Part shown: positions 26,958-37,900 of the stretch, in pieces | Numbering within the stretch: position 1 is the stretch's first letter | Layout: every line of letters starts with the position of its first letter | NCBI GenBank assembly: GCA_000310025.1 | Contig: FN649758.1 | Span: forward strand, 1,368,188 to 1,423,307 | DNA from: Ectocarpus siliculosus | Taxonomy: Eukaryota; Sar; Phaeophyceae; Ectocarpales; Ectocarpaceae | Direction of reading: 5' to 3' | Length of the DNA stretch: 55,120 bases | Made by a program: the position numbers and the translations under genes | The notes under the pieces: model-generated | Database searches by the model: none | Seen by the model: the letters and a program-made list of their open reading frames with translations, nothing else | Told to the model about the DNA's origin: nothing

Positions 26958-29900
26958 ATGAATAACGGCCAGGTGACTGACCTATCCTCTTGTACACTCC
27001 AGAGCGTCGTCAATGCCGTCGATGCCTTCGAGGAGGAAAAGGGGCTCGTCCTTTGCCACCTTCGACCGTCCGCATTTTCGAAGCTGATGCCGTTTTTCTC
27101 CGTGCCCCAAGGCTACTACGCGCTCGTCCAGCGCGGCGGAAAATTTGCCGACTACGGAGAAAGCGGAAGTCCCGTGTGGCCCCCGGGGCTTCACTTCGGC
27201 GCTCTCAAGCGGGTGAGCGAAAACGTCCGCTTGAACACAGGGTTGTGTTTCACCGGTCCGGTGGTGCTGACAGATATTCTTGAAAAAGGGGGTACTTACA
27301 TGTACGCCGATACTGACACTTCTGTAGTCAAAGGTCAGGTGCACAGCCAACTACCGCCGTAGTTTGCGTAAGATATCACACCCCCTGGACCAATTTTCGG
27401 AGCTCGATATCTCGGCAGGAAAAGCAGTGACGGTGCCGGAAATGGTGTCGTTGGAACCGTCTCGTCGAGAGCTTTCTGAAAACGTATACTTCAATTCCGG
27501 CATCCTCTTCGTCGTGGAGAAATCGAGCTTTACAAATCGGTCCATGGGGTGTGATATCTCATGCAACCTACGGTAGTTGTGGGGACGCAAGGCGCTCGTA
27601 GGTATATTCTCTTTACTCTGGACTATACGGCACCACTAGACATTTTGCTTCATAGAAGAAGAGTACATGACCCGAACCCACATGAATGAAGAATGAAGCA
27701 TCAACAGCGTGTTCGCTGTTGCCATTGTGACAAAACTTGGGTGCCCATCATCGAAACATCCCACCCGGACGGTGGTTATAATGACAGGTGGCATACCTGA
27801 TCACCAAGCAGAGTATCGTGTATCACTGCAACGTCAAGCGCTGCATCACGCGCGACAACATCCCGATTCTAGTCCGGGCAACTCTGGTGCTGAGGGTAAT
27901 GGGGGATGCCGAGAAAGGCGAGGACCCCTCTCTCGTTAGAAAGTTCGTGCACGAGGTCGGTGTTCGAGGCCTTGAAGCCCAGCTCGTCAACGCGGTGGTG
28001 AGAGGTTGGTCCCCGTGTTGTTCTGCCCGTGGCACTCCGTCCCTGGTGCGACGCATGGTCAACCGTCCGTTCGTAGTATAATTCTTACTTGAAAACCTGA
28101 CCTTTAGACGCGCGCTTTGATCAACAAATGGTCTGGTTGTGGTATACTGTACGGGCGTAAGAAGAGCTGATCTTGTGAACATATACCTAAAGAGCCATGA
28201 GCTCCACGTTGAGGCTTTCGATGGATCATTTTCTCAACGGCAACGACAACGATGTTGCCTGTGTTATCTCGTTTGCCAGGCAGAAGCCATCCGCGTGATG
28301 GCAAGAGCTACGACGCATAAGGCCGTGTACGCTCTGATATCAGGACCAGATGCCGGCCGCGACCATCCCAGATCTCCCCCGACGCCGTCCACCGCCAACA
28401 CCCCGGCATCTACCGCCGAGGAACACTCGGAACAGAACGGGGGAGCAGCAGCAACCTCGGTAGCACTGGAGCGGACACGACAGGGCTCGATCATAAAACG
28501 GGTGAAAGTCGCTCCGGATCCTTGTTCGGATGTGGAATCCCTCGCGGGGCGAGCGATGGCCACCGCTTCCACTATACCTGCCACGGCCGCAACCGCCGCC
28601 GAAAGCACCACCGCCGCCGCGGTCAGCCCCGGCACGACTACGGCGGTCGAGCGTGTGCAGGTAGAGCCTTCGCCGCCGATGCCCTCGCCGTTGCCGGCAA
28701 TCCAGCGCGGCTTGCGCGCGAGCCGGATCTTCCCCTTGCCTGACGCTGCCGCAGCGACTCTAGGTCAAGACGAGGAAAGCCTCGGGGCACCGTTCCCGTT
28801 GGTGCTCGACGATCGCAGACGCGTCCATCCGTCGGAGGCGTTGTTGTCCGCGGTCTGTGGGGATGGAGGCCAAGACCCCCTCGAAGGTCTCGGTAGCGGC
28901 GGTTGTGGCGGCGGCGGCGGCGGCGGACCCCGAAAAGTCGCAGACGGAGGAGTTAAGGGGCGGATTCCGTCACGCCCGCCACCGGCTGCGACCAACTTGG
29001 ACCTGACTTCGAGCCAGTCCGCGGTCTCGTCGGCCTCGACCCTGCCCCCGCTCGAGCTCGATGTTGCACCGCTGCCGTGCCTTTCCCCGACGCCCTGTAG
29101 CACCGCCGCGAAAGGTGAAACGACGTCCGGCGGCGGAGACGACGGCGATGCTGCTGTGGACATCGCCAATGAACAACACCGCCGACGTGGTGGTACTGAA
29201 GGGCGGCGGGCCTCTTCAACGGCGGGGGCAATGGCGGCGCAAGCCACGAAGGAGGAGCAAGACAGCAGCAACAGCAACAGCGATGATGACGACGCGTTTC
29301 TCGGGAGTCGACACGTCGACGAAGTCAGACACAGCCTCAACCGGACGTTCGCCCCTCAGGGGGTAGAGATCACAACCGTGATGATCCGCTCCGTGGAACT
29401 CCCGTCCCATATCGTGACCCAGATGTCCCGAAGGACCATGAACGCCTCCATCGCCGAGGAACAGCGGGCCGTGAAGAGGTCGGAGTCGCAGAAGGTTCGC
29501 CAGGAGGGCGAGTTCCTCGAGCTGAAGCAACTCTGCGAGATCGAGAGAGCGCTCGCCTTGAGGGAGGGGGACCGGGAAGTGGCAAAGGTATGTTGTCTAT
29601 TGTTGTTGTTGTTGTTGTTTTTGTCTTCACAATACTATCGTTCTGGTCTCTGCTCAGTGCCGTCTAATACCCGTTCGGGTCCAGCTGACTGACGCGGACG
29701 CCTTCGTGGTCACAGGCCAAATACCCAAAGAACTCTGTGCACGCATCGAAAACGCGAATATTCGTGTCAACATCACTGGGGAGCACCGTTTCCGAGGGAA
29801 CGATACAGACTCCCTTCTTCTTACTGGTGGACAAGATAGATACACTAAACATCGAATGCGTGCTTTCTTGTGGTACAACTTCTTTCCATGGGGTCTGGTG

Positions 29901-32240
29901 GCGGTCGTCGCATGCGATAGCAATAGCGCTTCTCGTGGTATCAACATCTCGGCAAATCCCCATCCCAAACAAAAGTGCAGACGACCCAACGGGCCCAATT
30001 CCCTCTTCTTCCCAGTCCAAGTTCGGACACACACCTAGAGACCCAACGAGCATCAGGTACAAAGAAAAGGACTGGCCACTATTTATGTATTAACAGGGGC
30101 ACATTTTTGGCGAAAAATCCATGGTCGATCGGTGACGTCATGACGCAAAGACAGAAACTATACCCCCGCCGACACCTCCGCCGACACCCGCCCCCGTTCT
30201 CCGAAACAGGCCAAGGACAGGCTGCGGGGGCTCCGTGCCCGAGCGGAAGCCACCATGCGGGCCATTGCCGCAGAGTCCGCGTCCGCGGTTCAGCGACATG
30301 CGTCCGAGGCCCAGCGGGAGGTCTCGCGGACCCGCTTGGAGGAGATGTCGGTGACGGGCTCGAGGGCGTGTTTTTCGAGCAGGGTTGCCGGGGTAGCGGA
30401 AGCGGAGGCGGCCGCGTTTAGGACGCGGAGGGAGTCGGAGGCCCAACTCGAGGTGAGCTATGTTGATTGGCGGGGTGTGTAGCGGTTCGTTTTGGTTTGG
30501 ATGAGACGGCGGGGCGATCGCGGCGTGGTGGGGCATGTGTCTTGCCGTGCCGAGTTGGAGGTTGTGTGGTTCCCGGTGTGTTCGGCTCCTTCGTGTTTGT
30601 TTAGAATGGGTAGCCTTTTTCCGCGAGGGAAAGGGACACACACCTTCGAGGCATTCGCCTGAAGATTTGCCAGACGCTTCTAAACTTTCGACCATTGTCG
30701 CCCAGTCCGTGTACGTACGTCGTCCGGCTAGACGATTCTTCTGTCCAAAGTCACCGATCGGAGCACCTACTTGTCTGCAGGGTAGTTTGCATGTTCCACG
30801 GTGTGAGTTTATCACCTACCCCCCCCCCCAATGTCCTTCACTCATTGGGCCTGCGACCAAAGAGAGGCACGGGGTTTGGGTTGGGGTTGCAGTTCAAACT
30901 TTAGCGGCCTACGGAGATGACATCTATATCTCCCCGACGTCCTGCCAGGACGATGTTACTCTCTATCGCAAGTCCTATAATTAAATAGAGCAGAACCAAC
31001 GTACAATTTCGGGATTCATTTGCCAGTCGCTCTCAGTTGTTGTGCATCTCAGCGCCCCTCCCTGTTGTCGTGGGCACGCGTGCGTGCGTCTCGATGTCAA
31101 AAAGGTGGCGCAAAATTGTGCTCGTGCCCGGCGCCTGGTCGACAAAGCGGAGGGAGACGGGGCGCCGATGCTCCGGGCGGCACGGAACCATCTCATGCAC
31201 GACAAGCGCCTCCAGGCGAGTGCAATAATCCCTCTGCCTCTTTGAATCTTACTATTTACTATAGAAAGACGCGAGTACCAGCAGAACACAAGCACGCACA
31301 GAACGCGTTCAAGCGGATACATTGAATTGTCTATTATTGTGTATTTTAGCTTACAAAGCGATGTACGTTTCAGGTACTTTCACCTCCTTTTACGACTCTA
31401 CTGCCAAACCATCACCTCCATTTACAACTCTGTGTTGTTATCAAACCCTCCCACGATGCGATATTTGGCTCTGGCTAGGAACTTGGTGCATGAAGGAGGA
31501 ATGAACGAAAATTCTTGCGTAGACTAATCAAAACTGGCGAAACCGGGCGACAGATGACCGGCACCGTACGCAAACTCAACGCCAGGGAAACCCGACGAGG
31601 AAAGGCGCGCCATGTACCGAAACCACCAACATCTCGGCGGGTCAACCCGATGCTAACCTAAACGTTTTCACCCCTCGCGCCCCACCACCCGTCCGTGCAG
31701 GTGCTTGGCTCCTTGTCAAACAACGACCTCGCTCTGGTCGTGTCCTCGCCGGTGATAACGTCGGCCGCCTCCTCGGAGGGGAGGAGGGACGGCGGGGGGT
31801 TCGCCACATCTCTCGCACCGAAGCAGACGGTGGACGCGCTGACGGCTCTCCTGCTGGCCGAGGAGGGCTTCAAGGCGCAGCAGGCTGTTGCCGTAGGGGT
31901 GGAGGAGGACAGGGTGTCGCCAAGGTCAAGAAGAAGAAGAGGTGGAAAAGGAAAGGCGCCGGCATCGTCGTCGCGGCCCCTGCTGCCTTCGTCCGTGGTA
32001 GAGCGTCGGCGGAGGATTGAGCTCGGGGCGCAGCTGGCGCTGGCGAGGGCTCTCGGTAGGTCACCCCGCGGGGCAGGACGTCGTCGGGACTGCTCTCCTT
32101 GGTCGCTCTCCTCCTTTTGCTCTTCGTTCGCGGTTAGACTCGACCCGAGACCCGCGCCGCCGAGGACCTCTTCTGGGAAGGACAAGGGGGGAGGAGGAGC
32201 GTCCCGCGAGGAGGGGGAGGAGGAGGAGGAGGAGGGTGGT
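26958..32240 (+). CDS. SPFH/band-7 (stomatin/flotillin-like) protein with a large internal insertion, 3' end lost in a gap
   Basis: Exons: 26958-27212, 27788-27997, 28280-29587, 30210-30452, 31105-31215, 31701 into the gap. SPFH proteins oligomerise on membranes and organise microdomains. Exon 1 gives VPQGYYALVQRGG and PGLHFGAL, exon 2 AYLITKQSIVYHC, exon 3 AEAIRVMARATTHKAVYAL, the usual order of the SPFH fold. About 310 residues of Ser/Pro/Ala/Gly-rich sequence then interrupt the fold before it resumes with HSLNRTFAPQGVEI and VELPSHI. A long Ala/Glu/Arg coiled coil follows (exons 3-5), as in flotillins, then LALVVSSPVIT. No N-terminal hydrophobic anchor was seen. The fifth intron appears to use a GC donor (CAG|GCGAGT). 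The start is the first in-frame ATG; an acceptor at 27001-27002 could instead join an unseen upstream exon. The end is unknown; a donor near 32056 is possible. Confidence 0.78.
27346..27585. mobile_element. MITE copy 2, with long terminal inverted repeats
   Basis: The left end (AACTACCGCCGTAGTTTGCG, AGATATCACACCCCCTGGAC, CAATTTTCGGAGCTCG) is the inverted complement of the right end, which reads CGAGCTTTACAAATCGGTCC, ATGGGGTGTGATATCTCATG, CAACCTACGGTAGTTGT. The inverted repeats are about 55 bp. It is a non-coding element of about 235 bp inside the first intron of the SPFH gene. Confidence 0.85.
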
Positions 32241-32480
32241 NNNNNNNNNNNNNNNNNNNNNNNNNNNNNNNNNNNNNNNNNNNNNNNNNNNNNNNNNNNN
32301 NNNNNNNNNNNNNNNNNNNNNNNNNNNNNNNNNNNNNNNNNNNNNNNNNNNNNNNNNNNNNNNNNNNNNNNNNNNNNNNNNNNNNNNNNNNNNNNNNNNN
32401 NNNNNNNNNNNNNNNNNNNNNNNNNNNNNNNNNNNNNNNNNNNNNNNNNNNNNNNNNNNNNNNNNNNNNNNNNNNNNNNN
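32241..32480. other. Assembly gap of 240 N
   Basis: It follows a GAG/GGA repeat within or near the last SPFH exon and is followed by a poly-C run. The true sequence and the stop codon of the SPFH gene are missing. Confidence 0.99.
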
Positions 32481-34994
32481 ACCCCCCCCCCCCCCCAAAG
32501 TGGTAGATTTGTTGTTTTTCACGATGAGAAATGGGGGGCGGCGGTTTAAACAAGTGTTTCGGAACGACCACGATCGGTGAGTGACGGGGGTAACAACACC
32601 CCGGTGTTGAGTCCGCGGCGGTTGTCCGCCAACCGAAAAAAAACTTGCTTGTCGGTGCGAAATTCGCCGATTGGTCAACGCACCTGCGGCGGAATTTCAA
32701 AAACAGACGACTAGAGTAGGCCCCACAGGAGGAGGGGTTAAACGTCCCATGGTGTGTGGAAATACGTTGGCGATCGCGCCGACTCAAAACAAAGGGAAAC
32801 ATACAAATCGCAGCTGTGCTGCAGTACCCAACTCGGGTCGGTTAATCACGGCTGAAGCGTTCTGCGATTAAAAAATGGACGCATTGCGTCTGCGCGCATG
32901 CATATAACGCAATACGCAAGTACCCAAGAGAGAGGGCACTCCCCGCGTTGTCGTGCAGCCGTACCAGCAAGTATACAGCAAGTAGTTGTCATTTTTCACT
33001 CGCCACACATCCCCGCGGCGGCCCTTTTAAAAATTAGCCGTGAAAGGGCGGCCGGCCGGCTGTAGAGTGGGTGGGACTACGTCGTCACTATTTACCGGCT
33101 TTCCGCTCCTGATGCCGTTGCACCAATCGAGACACTTTCTACGCAAAAGAACGCACGTCTCAAGTCGGCCGGTTTGTCGCCCCTGCTGCCGCTGCATCAA
33201 TTGAGACGGCAGTTTCAACGCAAGACGGACAGTACAACACACGATTCAATCGCTGACATATGTACGAGGAACCAGTATTCCTTGGCTGTTTTCCCAACAC
33301 CCCCACCCGGGATGGCACAGAACCTTAACGTAGCTCGGAGAGCGAGAAAACGAGGATTCGGGGAGGGGGAGGAAAAATGCCTCCGTAAGCCGCTGCATCG
33401 ATCGAGACAGACAGCAGTTTCAACGCACAAAACGCACGTTTTAATTGCCATCACAAGGGGGCTCAGTTTTCCCCTGGCTGCTGTTTCCCAACCTCCCCAC
33501 AACGTAATCATAACTCGACGAGCGAGAACACGCGGGAAAAGTGCGTCCGGGAGGAGGAGAGAATGCCTCCATGAGTGAACGCCTGATTGACCACGTAGAA
33601 CAACTATTCGAGAGACAAAACAAAAAAACAATGTCGCAGTAAATGGTACTACAGCACCACAACCACACGGCTCTTGGATGTAGGCCCTAGTGCAAAATAA
33701 AAAGAGGCAAGGGAGGAAGAAGGATAACTTGTGAAGCAACATGGAAATAAAAAGAGATTAAAATGTGTGTATTTACGGAACGAGACACTACACCTGGAGA
33801 GCTTCCGACAACAAGAAAAAGTGTAACGTAAAACTTTTCGGTATACACAGAAACAAAACGGACACAAAGAAAGAAGGTCGGACGAAAACAACCGGTTGAA
33901 GACAGCAAACAACCTTTCTGCTACCGCTGTGCAGCTGCTGCCGTCGCAACGGCCAGCCATCACAATCAGTCGCAGACGAGAGCACGCCATACACCCAACC
34001 TTCCCTACCCGCTCCCGGCTCTCGCCCCCTGTCCCCAGAGATCTGCCATACTTCACCTTCGGCAGCACGCGTTGACGAACAGCTTGCTCTCAGTAAAAGA
34101 AGCACACCAGGTATGATACAACAACACAGCCACGATACGATACCAACACCGTAACCGTCAACAGACACGTCCCAGAGAAACAAAAACGCCTACTTCCATA
34201 GACACCCAACAATAAAGGACCCGGCGAAGCACATATGATTGGCGTGCACAGGAGGAGCAAACGCGTGGCATGTAGCCTTCTCTCTAAGTTTCGCATGCAA
34301 CAAAAGGACGAGAGACCAAACCAACAGCTGTATACAGGACGCCTCTCCACCCCTCCCCACACTCCCTCCCGACAGTGCCCAACGCTTTCAGCCACACCGT
34401 GCGCGAGGAAGTAGTTGGCTAGGCCGCAGACACATTACGCCTCGCCGGCAAACGCCGGTAGCACTAAATTACCCCTCAATGCAAGTGGCAAGAGGCCCCT
34501 CCGTGCCCGACTCCTTGTGATACCCGCCCGATCAGCAACATACCATCGACGTTCTCGGCAAGCCGCAGCAGTACTCAGTGGGGCCTGCCCACGCGACTTC
34601 TTGCGACGTCCCTTCTACATGCTCAAATAAGGTACACCTTAAATGGCGCCTCTCGGCCCGCCGGCCGACTGAACCGAACGTCCGTGGTTCGGTCGCGGCG
34701 ATCGTGGCGAGATAAAAACGAGACGATGCCCATGTAACCCGAAAACGTGAGTCCCGAAGCGCATCTCCTCCCCCAAGCCGAACGTCAGCAGCAGCAACGC
34801 TTAACTCCCCTCCCTCCGCAAAACACGGCCGATTGGGCTAACAGCCTCGACGGAAACACGCCAACCGAGATACACCGATCACAATCCAAAAACCGACTTC
34901 CAAATCACGGGTCGCGTACAAGCTCCAGGCTCTCGCACGCAGACAGGATTGATCTTCCTCTTTGTCTCTCCAAACGCAGCACAAAGCATCATCG
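32481..34994. other. Intergenic region between convergent SPFH and DRP5B genes
   Basis: No recognisable exon was found. Three related blocks (around 33110, 33190 and 33390) share a CCGCTGCATCAATTGAGAC-like core and a GCAGTTTCAACGCA-like block, so a degenerate repeat is present. The 3' untranslated regions of both flanking genes must lie here. Confidence 0.5.
33095..33445. repeat. Degenerate repeat, three blocks
   Basis: The blocks GCCGTTGCACCAATCGAGAC, GCCGCTGCATCAATTGAGAC and GCCGCTGCATCGATCGAGAC are each followed by a sequence related to TTTCAACGCA and AACGCACGT. No known element was recognised. Confidence 0.55.
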
Positions 34995-37900
34995 TCACGC
35001 CCCCGCCGCATCCCCGGTTGCGGCGGGACTAGTACCGTTTCGTCGCTGCCGGTACCGCACCGACTCCTCCTCGGGGACCGACATCGACGTCGACAACGTC
35101 GACGACGACGACCCGCCCCGCATCGCGCCGATATCCCCCTCAGCCTCGTCGCCACCTCCCCCCCGACCCACTCGCCCCGCCCCCGCCCCGGTCCCCGTCC
35201 ACCCCTTGCTCAGCCGAGCCGCCGCCGCCGCCGCCGAAGAAGCGGAGTCGAAAGAACCCCGATAACCTCCACCTTCGCTATCGACTTCTTCTGCTGCTCG
35301 CTCGCCACCTTCCCGGTCCGCCACCGCTCCCAAGCGCGGCTGAGGGACCCACCCCCCCCGGCGGCGACGGCGGTCGAAGGAGTCGACCGGAGGAGGCTTT
35401 TCTCCGATGGGACCCATGTAGGCCACCGGGTTGACAAACAGCATGTCTTCGTCTTCGTCTTCGTCCTCTTCGGAGGAGTCCTTTTGTTAGTGAGCGGGTG
35501 AGTGGCGACCGGGGAAAAACATGTGTGGTTTAGTCCTGGTGGGTGTGCTTCCCCGTTTCGTAACACGTTGGACCGGTACGGATTTCCGAAGGCACTGAAC
35601 CAAGACCGGAACGGTTTACTACTGTGAAGACAGCAACAACGGTTGATTGAACGCGGTTCAACTGGTCGGAGGAGTGGATCTTCCGGACAGAGAAGGCGTG
35701 AGAGACGAAAGACAGAGCACAACCCACGTCTCAGAGAAACTCCTTTCGTATCGCAGTACCAGAGACTCGTCTAGTGGGAACAGCCCAATCAACGTGCAGC
35801 GAGTGGGGGGGTAGGGAGGTAGACAGCCTTCGAATGAGGTAAAAATATTGCAAACCACCGCTCGTGTCAAACACTAAAGAAACAACTTTAACAAACGCAT
35901 CGCAAGGGGACCCAACCCCGTCCCCCAGTCCGTCGCCGCCGAACGTAAACTTACGTCCTCGGAAGGAGCGAAGAAATTTCTGCCGTACCCCGGTGCCGGC
36001 GTCCGGCCCGCCACAGTCCCGGCGGCGGAACTAAACCCACCGCCACCCGCGGAGAAAAAGCTTCGGCCACCGTTGCCCTCGCTACTGAAACCGCCGCCGC
36101 CGCCGCCGCCGCCGCCACTGCTGCTGAACGCCATCATCTCGTCGTCCTCAAGGCTGTCGATCCCGCCGTAGTCTCGCGTCATTGCCGTCCCAGAGTCACG
36201 GGTCGAGGCCGCCTCCGCCGCCGCCGCCGCCCCCGCTGCAGCAGCCGCCGCTGCCTCCATCTCTCGCTCAGCGATCGCGTCGGCCTTTCGTCGGTAGTCC
36301 GTTCAGCCAAACAAATTCGAGAAAGATGGGGGGCATAGATGTATGCGGGGTGGAGGTTAAGGTAGAAAAACGGAGAGAGAGAGAGAGGGCGAGCGGAATC
36401 CGAGCAAAAGACCCCTTCAGGTGGCATACATGAACACAGACCCCGGGAGCGAGCGTAAGAGTAATCCGAGCTTGAAGCTACACCACAAAGATCGCTTGAG
36501 GTGGCACTCTTTCCCTCGCTCTAATCTGTTTCTATTCGAGTTGGAAGGAAGAGGGAGCTTTTCACCAGCGCCGGTGATATTTTTCAGGTCTGACAATAGC
36601 AGCCCATAGCAAAAGGCTACGGCAAGAGCTGTTGCCCGCGACGAATACGCAAGATTTACGACTTTGTCGAAAACATCGACCTCCTCTGCTGCTTGAACAC
36701 AGCAAAGCTTGAACCAAACAAGGCCGACAAAAAGAACTCTACACCCGTCGGAATCATCAAACTCCCACATGCATAGGTACATGTACGTTCCAAGAAAATC
36801 CACCTGCTCTACAAACCGCTGAATTGATCAAGCTTCAACGTTCCCAAAACAACAACGAAAAAAACAAACTACATTGTAGCTCTTGTGCAAAGTCCGCTTG
36901 TTGCTGAGAGTCGGCGTCGAACTCCAAACAACGCGCGAACACGATGAGTTTCGCTCTTCTCACCTCAGCCTCCGCTGCCGCCTCCGCCGCGGTAGCCTCT
37001 AGGTCCTGATCCCCGTCCTTGTAGATCTCCTTGGCGTTGTTCAGCTGTGAGTTGATCGAGTCGAACTTGCCCTGGATCTGGATAGGCACACAGGGCGACA
37101 AGTAGTGCGTTGCACACAAAATGCTTTGCATAAGGAAACGCACGGGGGGTCTTACATTATAACAACCACAGCGAATTCGCCGTCGAACGGCTTTGCATAA
37201 CGGATTACACGAGGGTCTTGCAAAATAACAAACAACCACAGGGAGTTTTCCCTCAAATGTTTTTGTGAAGCCTAGACGTAGAACAGGTCGTTGGCGATGT
37301 AGTAGCCCACGACAAAGGATATCGTTCTTACATAGTAGAGCGGGTCCGCACGTGGCGGGATACCGAGGCTTGCTGAGTTCCATAATCAGATTTTTGCGTT
37401 GTGTTAAACAGGAGAAGAGTGCAACAACAACAACAACAGTGGCAACAGCAATAGCAGCAACGACAACAACAACATCCACTACAACAACAAGAACCTAAAC
37501 ATCATCAACTACAACAATAACAGTGAGCGGCGGCGGTGGCAGCAACAAACTAACCTCGTGGCAAGCCTTGCACTCTGCCACAAGCGACTCCCTCCTTCGA
37601 ACGAGAGCCCCCCTAGCCTCCGCGATATCGAAGATATCTCCAACATCTCCCTCGTAGACCTTCTCCAGTTCCTGCTCCACAATAAAGTTCAGGCAAATAC
37701 AAAGAACCGATTTTTTTCGGGTCATGGGGGCACGAGACAAGCACAGGTAGTTGGGGAGGGGGGGGAAGCAAGCGCACAAGGATAAGAAACGCAAGGAGTG
37801 AGAGATGGAGGCACTCAGACTTGCCGACATGCAGACATTCAGGCAGGCAAATAGGTAGGCAGGCATTCAGACATTTACACAACAACCAGGCATTCAGAAT

